A stretch of 64,000 bases of DNA, from contig NZ_FQWU01000002.1 in the NCBI RefSeq assembly GCF_900129765.1, positions 682,001-746,000 on the forward strand, read 5' to 3'. This stretch comes from Massilia sp. CF038 (GTDB lineage: Bacteria; Pseudomonadota; Gammaproteobacteria; Burkholderiales; Burkholderiaceae_D). Positions within the stretch are counted from its first letter, which is position 1; every line of letters begins with the position of its first letter. The notes beneath the pieces are model-generated. The model had not been told where the DNA came from. It was given only the letters and a program-made list of their open reading frames with translations, and did not search any database. The translations under genes and the position numbers were made by a program. Positions 32,339 to 41,324 of this stretch are shown one piece after another.

Positions 32339-35149
32339 TTACTTCGGCTTGGCCGCGGCGCCCGCCTTGGACAGGTCGCCCGCGCTCACCACCGACACCT
32401 TGGCAGGGTCCAGATACTTGCGCAGCGCCGCATTCACCTGCCCCACCTTGAGCGCCGCCACCTGGGCTTCAAACGCTTTGTCATAGTCGAGCGTGCGCCC
32501 GTAGGACAGATAATTGGCCAGGTAGCCGGCCAGCGAACCGTCGTCGGTGCGCGCCACTTCCTCGGCCTGGCGCCAGCCTTTTTTTGCCTCTGCCAGTTCC
32601 GCCTCGGTGAAGCCATCCTTCAGTGCCAGCGCGACTTCTTCGCGCAGCGCCGCCTCCACCCGCGCCGTGTTCTGCGGCGCACTGATGGCGTACGCGGCCC
32701 ACAGTCCGACCGGGTCGCGCGCACTCACATTCAGGAACGAGCCCACGCCGTACGACAAGCCTTCATTCTGGCGAATCCGGTTGGCCAGGCGGCTGTGCAA
32801 GGCACCGCCACCGAGCATGTGGTTGGCCAGCATCAGGGCCGGGTAATCGGGATGATCATCCTTGAGTGCCAGTGGCAGCACGGCAAACAGCGTGCTGTTG
32901 GCTTTTTCCGGCGTATCGATGACCACCTTCTGCCCTGCCACCTCCTTGACCGTGGCGGCAATGCGCACGTACGGCAGCGTTGCCTGCCAGGCGCCAAACA
33001 GGTCGGTCACCTGGGCCTTGAGCGCGGCTGCGTCAAAGTCGCCCACCACGGCCAGGGTGATGTTGTTGGCCCCGTAGAAATCGCGGTGGAAGGCACGCAC
33101 GTCTGCCAGGCTCACTGCCTTCAGGTCGGCCAGCTGCTGCGGCAGCGTCCGCACGTGGTTGACATGCCCTTCGGGCGTGGCATCGACCAGGCGCGACCTG
33201 GCGTTGTCGGCCAGTGCCTGCGGCTCCGGAAGCTGCTGTTCGATGGCGTTGATCTGCTGGCGCAGGATTTCGGCAAATTCGGTCTCGGGGAAGGTTGGGG
33301 TCTTGAGAATTTCGGCCACCAGCGCCAGCGAGGCCGCCAGGTTGGCGCGCTTGGTCATGAGCGACACGCTTACGCCGGTAGCGCCGCCACCCATATTGAC
33401 CACGGTCCCCAGCTTGTCGAAGGCATCGCGGATATCCTGGCGCGTCAAGCGTTCGGTGCCGCGTGCCAGCAAGGCTGCCGTCAGCGCTGCCGCGTCGCCC
33501 CGTCCCTTCAGTGCATCGGCGCTGCCGGTGCGCATCTGCAGCGTCAGGTTGACAACGCCACCCTTGGTGGTCTTCGACAGCAATGCGCCACGCAGGCCGT
33601 TCGGCAGCGTGAAACGCTCCAGGCGCGCTTCGATATTGGCCGGACTCGGGTCGAACGACTCGCCCTGCGCCGCCAGCGCGCGGCCACGGTAACCATCGAC
33701 CTGGCCACTCACATCGGCCGCAGCTGGGACTTCGGTGCGCTCGGCCGCATCGGTGGGGATAAAGCGCCCCAGGGTGCGGTTGGACGGCTTCAGATATTTT
33801 TCCGCTGCCGCCTGCACCGTTGCCGCGTCCATTTTCTCCAGCTGATCGCGCTGCACGAAGAACAGGCGCCAGTCGCCCGCTGCCATGGCCTCGGTCAGCG
33901 CCACCGTCAGCGATGCCGTGTCGTTCGCGGCCAGCTCGATCTGCTTCATCATGTTCAGTCTGGCGCGCGCCACTTCCGCGTCCGTGACGGGCTGCGCCTT
34001 CAGGTTTTCCAGCACCTTGAGCATGGCCGCCTCGGTATCGCCCAGCGCCAGCTCTTTCGGCACCACCGCGCCGAAGATCCGATAGCCGGGTTCCAGGTTG
34101 CTGACCGAATCGCTGCTCACGCTGGTGGCCAGCTTGGATTCGACCAGCGCCTTGTGCAGGCGCCCTGCCGGCGCCTCGGTCAGGATATGTCCCAGCACTT
34201 CCAGCGCCACTGCATCGGGGTGGCCCGACGGCGCCGTGTGGTAGCCGGCACCGACATACTGGGTGCCGCCCACCCGGCGCACCGTGACGGCGCGTTCGCC
34301 ATCCTGCACTGGTTCGCGCGTGTAAGTCGGGGTCAGCTTGCGTGACGGCTTGGGAATACGGCCGAACAAGTCATTGATCTGGGCCAGCACCTTGGCTTCG
34401 TCAAAGCGGCCAGCCACCATCAGCAGGGCGTTATCGGGCTGATAGTAGCGCTGGTAGAACGCGCGCAGGCGCGCCACGTCGACCTGTTCGATGTCGGACC
34501 GCGCACCAATGGTCGATTTGCCGTAGTTATGCCAATCAAAGGCAACCGCCTGCAAGCGTTCGGTGGTGACGTTCACGGGATCGTTTTCGCCCATCTCGAA
34601 TTCGTTACGCACCACCGTCATTTCGCCCTTGCCGGTCTTGGCATTCCACAGATCGTTCTGGTCGATCGGTGAATTGACCATGCGGTCGGCCTCGAGCGCC
34701 AGCATCTGGCGCAAATTGGCGTCATTGGCCGGGAAGGTCGAATGGTAATTGGTGCGGTCGTACCAGGTGGTGCCATTGAATTCGGCGCCGCTGGCATTGA
34801 GTACCTGCACCACGCTGGGCGTGCCTTTTTTCAGGCCGAAGTTCTTGGTCGGCTTGAACAGCAAATGTTCCAGCAAATGGGCCATGCCTGTTTCGCCGTA
34901 GTTTTCGTGGCGCGAGCCCACCATGTAGACAATATTGGTGGTCAGGGTGGGCTTGCTCGCGTCAGGAAACAGCAATACCCGCATGCCGTTGGCCAGCCGG
35001 TATTCGGTAATGCCTTCCACGCTGGTGACCTTGACAGGTGCGCCATGGCGTCCCGCCTGCGCCGCCGGTGCGCCAGGCACTGCGGCTGCGTGCAACAAGG
35101 TGGGCGACAAGATGCCGGCGCTAAGCATGAGGGCGGAAAGCAGTTTCAT
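32339..35149 (-). CDS. M16-family zinc metallopeptidase, exported
   Basis: 936-residue pitrilysin-type peptidase of two homologous halves. The N-terminal half carries the inverted zinc motif H91-LL-E94-H95 (GMAHLLEHLLFKPT); the C-terminal half (from about residue 500) is the inactive M16 partner domain (ANHMLGGGALHSRLANRIRQ). A signal peptide (KLLSALMLSAGILSPTLLHA) sends it to the periplasm. ATG 35149 was chosen over an upstream TTG. Likely degrades peptides in the periplasm. Monocistronic. Confidence 0.93.
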   Translation of the reverse strand: MKLLSALMLSAGILSPTLLHAAAVPGAPAAQAGRHGAPVKVTSVEGITEYRLANGMRVLLFPDASKPTLTTNIVYMVGSRHENYGETGMAHLLEHLLFKPTKNFGLKKGTPSVVQVLNASGAEFNGTTWYDRTNYHSTFPANDANLRQMLALEADRMVNSPIDQNDLWNAKTGKGEMTVVRNEFEMGENDPVNVTTERLQAVAFDWHNYGKSTIGARSDIEQVDVARLRAFYQRYYQPDNALLMVAGRFDEAKVLAQINDLFGRIPKPSRKLTPTYTREPVQDGERAVTVRRVGGTQYVGAGYHTAPSGHPDAVALEVLGHILTEAPAGRLHKALVESKLATSVSSDSVSNLEPGYRIFGAVVPKELALGDTEAAMLKVLENLKAQPVTDAEVARARLNMMKQIELAANDTASLTVALTEAMAAGDWRLFFVQRDQLEKMDAATVQAAAEKYLKPSNRTLGRFIPTDAAERTEVPAAADVSGQVDGYRGRALAAQGESFDPSPANIEARLERFTLPNGLRGALLSKTTKGGVVNLTLQMRTGSADALKGRGDAAALTAALLARGTERLTRQDIRDAFDKLGTVVNMGGGATGVSVSLMTKRANLAASLALVAEILKTPTFPETEFAEILRQQINAIEQQLPEPQALADNARSRLVDATPEGHVNHVRTLPQQLADLKAVSLADVRAFHRDFYGANNITLAVVGDFDAAALKAQVTDLFGAWQATLPYVRIAATVKEVAGQKVVIDTPEKANSTLFAVLPLALKDDHPDYPALMLANHMLGGGALHSRLANRIRQNEGLSYGVGSFLNVSARDPVGLWAAYAISAPQNTARVEAALREEVALALKDGFTEAELAEAKKGWRQAEEVARTDDGSLAGYLANYLSYGRTLDYDKAFEAQVAALKVGQVNAALRKYLDPAKVSVVSAGDLSKAGAAAKPK

Positions 35150-35261
35150 AAGTTCCAATCAGGGCTGCACAAAGAAAAAAAGCATGGCCGCATTCTATCC
35201 ATTCCCCGCTTGCAAGCGCAAACAATCGCGCTAGACTAAGGCATCTTGAAAGGAGCCCACC

Positions 35262-35831
35262 ATGACCCGCCCCCTGCCCGCGCTGGCGTTAGTTTTCCTC
35301 TCCGCAATTGTAGTTCCCGCTCAGTCACAAAGCATGCGGCCTGGCTTATGGGAGATCGACAACAAGGTGGGCGCCAAAGATAGCCAGATGGGGCGTCAGA
35401 TGGCGCAGCTCCAAAAGCAATTGGCAGCCATGCCGCCGGAACAGCGCAAGATGATGGAAGACATGATGGCCCGGCACGCGGGCGCGGCCATGTCCGGCGT
35501 GAGCGCGGACGGCGTCAAGGTCACCATGTGCATGAGCCGCGACATGGTCGAGCGCAACGAACTGCCCATGCAACAGACAGGCAACTGTACCCACCAGCGT
35601 TTGCCGCAGGTAGGCGACACCATCCAGATGCGCTTCACCTGTACCGAACCGCCCGCCAGTGGCGAAGGCACTGTGCACCTGGACGGCGACCGTGCCTACA
35701 CCATGGATTTGCGCATGACATCGAGCGTGAAGGGCAAGCCCGAAACAACCACCATGCACAGCGCCGGCCGGTGGCTGGGGGCCGATTGCGGCAATCTGAA
35801 ACCACCGCCCCTGCCGCCGCGCAAGAACTGA
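35262..35831 (+). CDS. DUF3617 exported protein
   Basis: 189-residue exported protein: signal peptide ending VVPAQSQS, then MRPGLWEIDNKVG at the mature N-terminus, the DUF3617 hallmark, and four Cys (VTMCMSRDM, GNCTHQ, FTCTEPP, GADCGN) that likely pair. Met/Gln-rich around residues 40-75. AAAGGAG lies upstream. Function of the family is not known. Confidence 0.87.
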   Translation: MTRPLPALALVFLSAIVVPAQSQSMRPGLWEIDNKVGAKDSQMGRQMAQLQKQLAAMPPEQRKMMEDMMARHAGAAMSGVSADGVKVTMCMSRDMVERNELPMQQTGNCTHQRLPQVGDTIQMRFTCTEPPASGEGTVHLDGDRAYTMDLRMTSSVKGKPETTTMHSAGRWLGADCGNLKPPPLPPRKN

Positions 35832-35918
35832 GCGTCAGCCACACGGTGAGATCGCGTACAGACCGCTGCCGTCGCGCGGCCGAGAATGGCGGTTCAGCGC
35901 GCTCACCCAGGTTAACAA

Positions 35919-36854
35919 ATGCCAGACGGCAACAAGAAAGTCATCTACGCCGCACTGGCCGGCAACCTGCTCATTGCCATCACCAAGTTTGCTGCCGCCA
36001 TGTACACAGGCAGTTCGGCCATGCTGTCCGAAGGCGTGCATTCCCTGGTCGATACGGGCAACGAAGCACTGCTGCTGTATGGCTTGCGGCGTGCCACCCT
36101 GCCTGCCGATCCCTGCTTTCCCTTCGGGCATGGCAAGGAAATTTATTTCTGGAGCTTCGTGGTCGCCCTGCTGATTTTCTCGCTGGGCGCCGGCGTCTCG
36201 CTGTTTCAGGGCATCCACCATCTCCAGTCGCCAGGCAGCATCGAGAGTCCGATGGTCAATTTCATCGTCCTCGGTCTGAGCCTGGTGTTTGAAGGCTTTT
36301 CCTGGCGGGTGGCTTTCAAGGAATTTCGCAAGCAAAAAGGCAAGCGCGGTTACCTCGCTGCCATGCGAGCCGGCAAGGATCCGACCACCTTTGCGGTCTT
36401 TCTGGAAGACAGTGCCGCCCTGCTGGGTCTGCTGGTGGCACTGGCCGGCCTGGTGCTGGCCCACCTCACGGGCCAGCTGGTGTACGACGCGCTGGCGTCG
36501 ATCCTGATCGGCCTGATCCTGGCTGCCACCGCCCTGCTGCTGGCACGCGAAACCAAAGGTTTGCTGATTGGCGAAAGCGCGGGCACCGAAGTGGTCGAAG
36601 GCATCAGGCGCTTGTTGCAGGGCATGCCCGAAATTGAACGCGTCAACGAGATACTCACCATGCACATCGGGCCCGAGTATGTGCTGGCCAACATCAGCTT
36701 GACGATCCGGCCGGCCACTGATCGGGCCCGCGTCCACCAGCTGTTCGAGGCCATCGATGGCCAGATCAAGACCGGCTACCCGCTGGTGCAGCGGGTCTTC
36801 ATCGAATCAGCCCCAGCCGTCGCCCCCGCCCGCAATCAAGCCAGTTCGGTGTAG
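35919..36854 (+). CDS. Cation diffusion facilitator (CDF) transporter
   Basis: 311-residue CDF-family metal/proton antiporter with six transmembrane helices and a C-terminal ferredoxin-like domain. TM2 has SEGVHSLVDTGNE with the expected H-x3-D. In TM5 the usual second H/D-x3-D is replaced by FLEDSAALLG (Glu-Asp), as in a subgroup of bacterial CDFs, so metal preference cannot be read from it. The cytosolic dimer domain includes MHIGPEYVLANISLTIRP. The last 19 bp overlap the convergent aminotransferase gene. Confidence 0.9.
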   Translation: MPDGNKKVIYAALAGNLLIAITKFAAAMYTGSSAMLSEGVHSLVDTGNEALLLYGLRRATLPADPCFPFGHGKEIYFWSFVVALLIFSLGAGVSLFQGIHHLQSPGSIESPMVNFIVLGLSLVFEGFSWRVAFKEFRKQKGKRGYLAAMRAGKDPTTFAVFLEDSAALLGLLVALAGLVLAHLTGQLVYDALASILIGLILAATALLLARETKGLLIGESAGTEVVEGIRRLLQGMPEIERVNEILTMHIGPEYVLANISLTIRPATDRARVHQLFEAIDGQIKTGYPLVQRVFIESAPAVAPARNQASSV

Positions 36855-37672
36855 GCCAGGTAACGGTCGCGCGCCAGCGTGGCGATGGGCCCCACCGCCA
36901 GTTGCCGGTTTTCGTAGCGCACGCAAGGGGTGACCTTGCCATAATTACCGGTGTTAAAAATCTCCACTGCCGTATCCAGTTCTTGCGGCAAGACCGTCCT
37001 CTCCTCCACGGCCACGCCCGCCTCGGCCAGCAAGGCAATCACGCGGGCCCGGGTAATGCCGGCCAGGAAGGTGCCGTTGGGCACCGGAGTCACCACCTTG
37101 CCTGCCGCCGTGACAAGGAACAGATTCGAGGTGGCAAATTCGGCCACCGCGCCAGCGCTGTCGAGCACCACGCCATTGTCGAAGCCGCGTTCCTTTGCTT
37201 CACGCATCACGCGGGTGGAATTGGCGTACAGCGCCGACGCCTTGGCATCGGTGGGGGCCATGCTCGCGTCCGGACGGCGCAAGCGCGACAGGCACGCCGA
37301 AAAGCCGGTAAACGGCGGCATCGGCGCATCGAACAAGGTCAGGGCAAAGCCGCTTTGCTGGGGCTCGGGAATCAGGAAACCCTCGCGGCCGAACACCAGG
37401 GGCCGGATATACAGTGCCGCGTCAGCAGGGAATTTTGCCACCCCTTCATGCACCAGGGCGGTCATCTCGGCCACCGACAGCGGGCATTGCAGGCCCAGCC
37501 GTTCGGCAGAATGGATTACGCGCTGCAAGTGCAGCGCCAGATCGGGCAGTCTCCCGGCAATGGCGCGCGCACCGTCGAAAACCGAGGAACCCAGCCAGAC
37601 GCTGTGATCCATCGCGCCAAACAAGGGCACATTGCCTTCGGCCCATTGGCCATTGAAATAAGTCAGGTACAT
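36836..37672 (-). CDS. Class IV aminotransferase (branched-chain / D-amino-acid type)
   Basis: 278-residue fold-type IV PLP enzyme. Opening YFNGQWAEGNVPLFGAMDHS and FDGARAI, PLP lysine within TDAKASALYANS, then the signature GFDNGVVLDSAGAVAEFATS and NGTFLAGITRARVIAL. It resembles IlvE-like and D-alanine aminotransferase-like enzymes but is shorter than E. coli IlvE (309). Second Met (37672) taken as start: GAGAGG 6 bp upstream. Which amino acid it uses is not clear. Confidence 0.87.
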   Translation of the reverse strand: MYLTYFNGQWAEGNVPLFGAMDHSVWLGSSVFDGARAIAGRLPDLALHLQRVIHSAERLGLQCPLSVAEMTALVHEGVAKFPADAALYIRPLVFGREGFLIPEPQQSGFALTLFDAPMPPFTGFSACLSRLRRPDASMAPTDAKASALYANSTRVMREAKERGFDNGVVLDSAGAVAEFATSNLFLVTAAGKVVTPVPNGTFLAGITRARVIALLAEAGVAVEERTVLPQELDTAVEIFNTGNYGKVTPCVRYENRQLAVGPIATLARDRYLAYTELA

Positions 37673-37760
37673 ACGCATCCTCTCTGGTGGGATATCGAGT
37701 GTAACCGAAGCGACCGCCGATGGCAGCAGCAGCGATGATGCGTATAAGAAACGCGCCTTG

Positions 37761-37804
37761 CGTACGCTACCGTACAAAGTTGCAAGCCTTACCGGAAGTA
37801 CACT
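37761..37804 (+). promoter_or_regulatory. 16-bp operator and -10 of gcr
   Basis: CGTACGCTACCGTACA (37761-37776; 9/10 fixed positions), 22-bp spacer, TACACT (37799-37804); centre to -10 start 30.5 bp. The gcr ATG follows 29 bp later. Confidence 0.62.
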
Positions 37805-37833
37805 GTATTTTTCTCCCAGCCTTATTTTTCCCC

Positions 37834-39927
37834 ATGCTCGCAACACTGGAACGCATCGATCCGCATAGCGACCGCATTGATTTACTGGTCACGCTGGTGG
37901 AACACTTGCGCCCTTCGCGCCGCCAGCCGCCGGCCGCTGCGGCCGACGCCGTCCGCACCTTGACGCAACTGCTCAAGGGCAACCCTGCGCACGCCTCGGC
38001 CCTGCACAGCTATCTGGCGCGCCTGCTCGACAGCCGCCGTCATGCCAGCTTGTATACCGACATTGGCATTTTGTCGAACGACGGCTTTGTTACTGAACTC
38101 AAGCGCCGGCTGGCCTACCGTTTCCTGCCGCCGGCCCTGGGCGATATTTACCTGAGCGACGCCATCGACCAGGTGCTGTACGCCGACACCGACTACCTCT
38201 GGATCAGCGCCGTGCCCACGCCCGACTGGCTGGCCTTGTTCGATACCGTCGCCGCTGCCAAGCCTGCCGCGCACACGGCGCCGGCCGACCCGGGCCGCAC
38301 GCTGCTGCTGGGCATGCTTGAGGCCATCCGCACTCTGTCCTGCCGCGTCTGCGCTCTGGGTCTGGAGCCGCGTCTGCTGCGCAGCCATGCCGAGATTGAA
38401 GACTTCGATTCGCCCTTCCTGATGCAAAATATCGAGGTCAACGATTACCTCGATGGCTATGAACGCTTGCTGGCCGATGGTGCCCCGCCGGAAGATGCGC
38501 GCCACTTGCTGGTGATGCTGGACCAGTGCAGCGCCGTCATCGACAAGGTGCGCAAGAATGCGGCCACCCAGGGCACCAGCGTGGCCCTGACCTACCTTTT
38601 GCTCGCGCTCACGCAAAGCATCGACCGTCTGCGCAAGCTGTTGTTCCTGGTGGATCTGTCGGGCGCGCTGCCAGCGGCGCCCACGCTGGATCTGGCCCAG
38701 AAGGCCGACGAGGCCACGCCTGCCAGCGAACCGCCCACCTCGCTACGCCGCGCTGCCGCCATTGCGCTGGCAGAAGAACTGATCGAAGCGCACAACAAGA
38801 AATACGCCGTGCGCGAGATGGTGGCTGCCAATATCGACCTGTTGGCCCGCAATGTCACCGAAAACGCCAGCCGCACAGGCGAGCATTACATTGCAGACAG
38901 CCGGCGCGAACTGGGCGGCATGTTCCTGTCCTCGGCCGGCGCCGGTGTGATTGTCGGCTTCATGGCACTGATCAAGATTCTGATGAGCAGCCTGCGCGCA
39001 GCGCCCCTGGTGGAAGCCTTCCTGTTCAGCATGAACTATTCGCTCGGCTTTGTCCTGATCCACACCTTGCACTTCACCATTGCGACCAAGCAGCCGGCCA
39101 TGACCGCCTCGCGCATTGCCAGTGGCTTGTCCAGCAAGGATGGGCGCACCATCGACCTGGACAGCATGGCCGACCTGATCAGCAAAGTGTTTCGCACCCA
39201 GTGCATCGCCGTGCTGGGCAATCTGGCCACTGTGCTGCCCGTGGCCTATCTGATTGCATTCGGCTGGGTCAGCCTGACGGGCAAGCACCTGGTGTCGCCC
39301 GAAAAAGCCCATCACATGCTGCAAGATATCAATCCCATCGGCAGTCCCGCCTTGTTCTACGCGGCCATTGCCGGTGTGTGTCTGTTCGTCGCCGGGCTCA
39401 TTTCCGGCTACTACGACAACAAAGCCCTGTATACCCAGATGGCGCAGCGCGTCACCCAGTTGCGCGCCTTGCGCGGCCTGCTGGGGCCGGAACGCCTGCA
39501 ACGTCTGGGCCTGTACCTGGAAAACAATCTGGGCGGCTTGATGGGCAATTTCTTCTTCGGTATTTTGCTGGGCACCATCGGTACCCTGGGCTATCTGCTT
39601 GGCCTGCCGCTGGACATCCGCCACGTCACCTTCTCGGCCGCCAATTTCGCCACTGCCTGGGTCGCGCTGGACCAGCGCATGAGCCTGGAGCTTGCCCTCA
39701 CCTCGATTGGCGGCTTCTTGTCGATTGGCATCGTCAACCTGGTGGTCAGCTTCGCACTGGCCCTGTGGGTGGCATTGCGGGCACGAAAAGTACGCTTCAA
39801 GCAAGGCATCGCCCTGATCCGCACCATGGGCCGGCGCTTCCTCTACGCACCGATCGACTTTTTGATCGGACCAAAACACACGCCTGCGGGCGCCATCGAC
39901 AGCCTGTCTTCAAGGGGATCAACATGA
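37834..39927 (+). CDS. gcr: Gcr-type 'site-specific recombinase' membrane protein
   Basis: 697-residue member of the family annotated as site-specific recombinase Gcr (after a gonococcal locus). The N-terminal half is helical and soluble (MLATLERIDPHSDRIDLLVT, YTDIGILSNDGFVTELKRRL); the C-terminal half has several clear transmembrane segments (VIVGFMALIKILMSSLRAAP, FFFGILLGTIGTLGYLLGLP, IGIVNLVVSFALALWVAL). No integrase or resolvase catalytic motif is visible and an integral membrane recombinase would be odd, so the name may be misleading. It ends ATGA, overlapping the phospholipase D gene. A 16-bp operator lies upstream. Confidence 0.8.
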   Translation: MLATLERIDPHSDRIDLLVTLVEHLRPSRRQPPAAAADAVRTLTQLLKGNPAHASALHSYLARLLDSRRHASLYTDIGILSNDGFVTELKRRLAYRFLPPALGDIYLSDAIDQVLYADTDYLWISAVPTPDWLALFDTVAAAKPAAHTAPADPGRTLLLGMLEAIRTLSCRVCALGLEPRLLRSHAEIEDFDSPFLMQNIEVNDYLDGYERLLADGAPPEDARHLLVMLDQCSAVIDKVRKNAATQGTSVALTYLLLALTQSIDRLRKLLFLVDLSGALPAAPTLDLAQKADEATPASEPPTSLRRAAAIALAEELIEAHNKKYAVREMVAANIDLLARNVTENASRTGEHYIADSRRELGGMFLSSAGAGVIVGFMALIKILMSSLRAAPLVEAFLFSMNYSLGFVLIHTLHFTIATKQPAMTASRIASGLSSKDGRTIDLDSMADLISKVFRTQCIAVLGNLATVLPVAYLIAFGWVSLTGKHLVSPEKAHHMLQDINPIGSPALFYAAIAGVCLFVAGLISGYYDNKALYTQMAQRVTQLRALRGLLGPERLQRLGLYLENNLGGLMGNFFFGILLGTIGTLGYLLGLPLDIRHVTFSAANFATAWVALDQRMSLELALTSIGGFLSIGIVNLVVSFALALWVALRARKVRFKQGIALIRTMGRRFLYAPIDFLIGPKHTPAGAIDSLSSRGST

Positions 39928-41312
39928 GTATCTTGCGCGCCGCGGCCCACACCGCCCTTCTCGCCTGCGTCCTGGCGCTGTCGGCCTGCGCTTCCTTGCC
40001 GGAGGTGAACGCCGACAGCGTTGCCGTGGCCAAGGAAAATCCGACCATCGCGCTGCCTAGGGGAACATTGGCGCGCAAGCAGGCGGCCGATCTGCTGGCG
40101 CGGCGCTGGGCCAAGGCAACGCCCGACATGAAAGCCCTGGCTGTACTGGAAGAAGCGGCCACGGGTGTACCACTTATCGCCGGCAACAAAGTCACCCTGC
40201 TGTTCGATGGCCCTGCCACGATGAAGGAAATGATGGCGGCAGTCAGCGCAGCCAAAACCTCGATCAATCTGGAAACCTACATTTTTGACCAGGACGAGAT
40301 CGGCCTCCAGTTTGCCGACCTGCTAATTGAAAAGCGCAAGCAAGGCGTGGTAGTCAACGTCATGTATGACGCGGTCGGCGCCTTTGGCACGCCGCAGGCA
40401 TTCTTCGACCGCCTGAAAGCGGGCGGGATCAACGTGGTCGCCTTCAACCCCTTGAACCCGACCCAGCGCGGCGGCAAGTGGGAATTAAATAATCGCGACC
40501 ACCGCAAATTGATGGTGGTCGATGGAAAAATCGCCTTCACGGGCGGCATCAACATCAGTAGTACCTACGCCAACAGTTCCTTCTTCCGCTCCAAGCGCAA
40601 ACCCGAGGCCAGCGACAAGGACAAGGTAGGCTGGCGCGACACCCACATCAAGATCGAAGGCCCCGCTGTGGCAGCCCTGCAATGGCACTTCATTGATGCC
40701 TGGGTGGACCAGGAAGGTGGCGAACTGACCGAAAGCACCTATTTCCCGCCGCTCGCGCCCGTGGGCGACAAGATTGTGCGCGTGCTGGCCACCGATCCCC
40801 AGCGCGATTCAGAGATCTACAAAGCCTTCATGCTGGCCATTCAGGAAGCCAAAAGCTCGATCCACATTACCTCGGCTTATTTTGTGCCGGACCGCCAGTT
40901 TGTTGAGGCTATGGTTCTGGCAGCAAAGCGCGGCGTGGACGTGAAGCTGGTATTGCCAGGCGTAAGCGATCACGGCCTGGTCATGCATGCAGGCCATTCC
41001 TTTTACGACCAACTATTGAGCGGCGGCGTCAAGATCTACCAGCTGCAAGTGGCCGTATTGCATGCCAAGACCGCCGTGATTGACGGCACCTGGTCGACTG
41101 TGGGCTCGGCCAATATCGACCGGCGCAGCTTCTTGCACAACTACGAACTGAACGTCGTGGTGGTCGACTCCGCCTTTGGCCGCGACATGGAAAGCGCGTT
41201 TGCCGAAGACTTGCGCGATTCCAAGGAAATCACTCTGGACGCTTGGCGTGACCGCCCCTGGATTGACCGCATCAAGGAAATGGCCTCGCGCCTGACCGAA
41301 TACTGGATTTGA
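39924..41312 (+). CDS. Phospholipase D / cardiolipin synthase-like lipoprotein
   Basis: 462-residue PLD-superfamily protein with two HKD motifs: H193-RK-LMVVD200 (NRDHRKLMVVDGKIAFTGG) and H380-AK-TAVID387 (VLHAKTAVIDGTWSTVGSAN). A lipoprotein signal peptide (LSACAS) places it in the envelope. The layout fits ClsB/ClsC-type cardiolipin synthases or periplasmic PLDs. Its ATG overlaps the gcr stop (ATGA), so translation is coupled and the two probably act on one process at the membrane. Confidence 0.9.
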   Translation: MSILRAAAHTALLACVLALSACASLPEVNADSVAVAKENPTIALPRGTLARKQAADLLARRWAKATPDMKALAVLEEAATGVPLIAGNKVTLLFDGPATMKEMMAAVSAAKTSINLETYIFDQDEIGLQFADLLIEKRKQGVVVNVMYDAVGAFGTPQAFFDRLKAGGINVVAFNPLNPTQRGGKWELNNRDHRKLMVVDGKIAFTGGINISSTYANSSFFRSKRKPEASDKDKVGWRDTHIKIEGPAVAALQWHFIDAWVDQEGGELTESTYFPPLAPVGDKIVRVLATDPQRDSEIYKAFMLAIQEAKSSIHITSAYFVPDRQFVEAMVLAAKRGVDVKLVLPGVSDHGLVMHAGHSFYDQLLSGGVKIYQLQVAVLHAKTAVIDGTWSTVGSANIDRRSFLHNYELNVVVVDSAFGRDMESAFAEDLRDSKEITLDAWRDRPWIDRIKEMASRLTEYWI

Positions 41313-41324
41313 ACGGGGCGCAGC

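Noticed and set aside
38743-39879. A 378-codon frame antisense to gcr
   Set aside because: The plus-strand gene has a continuous family match and coupled downstream gene; the antisense frame has only His/Gln-rich shadow composition.
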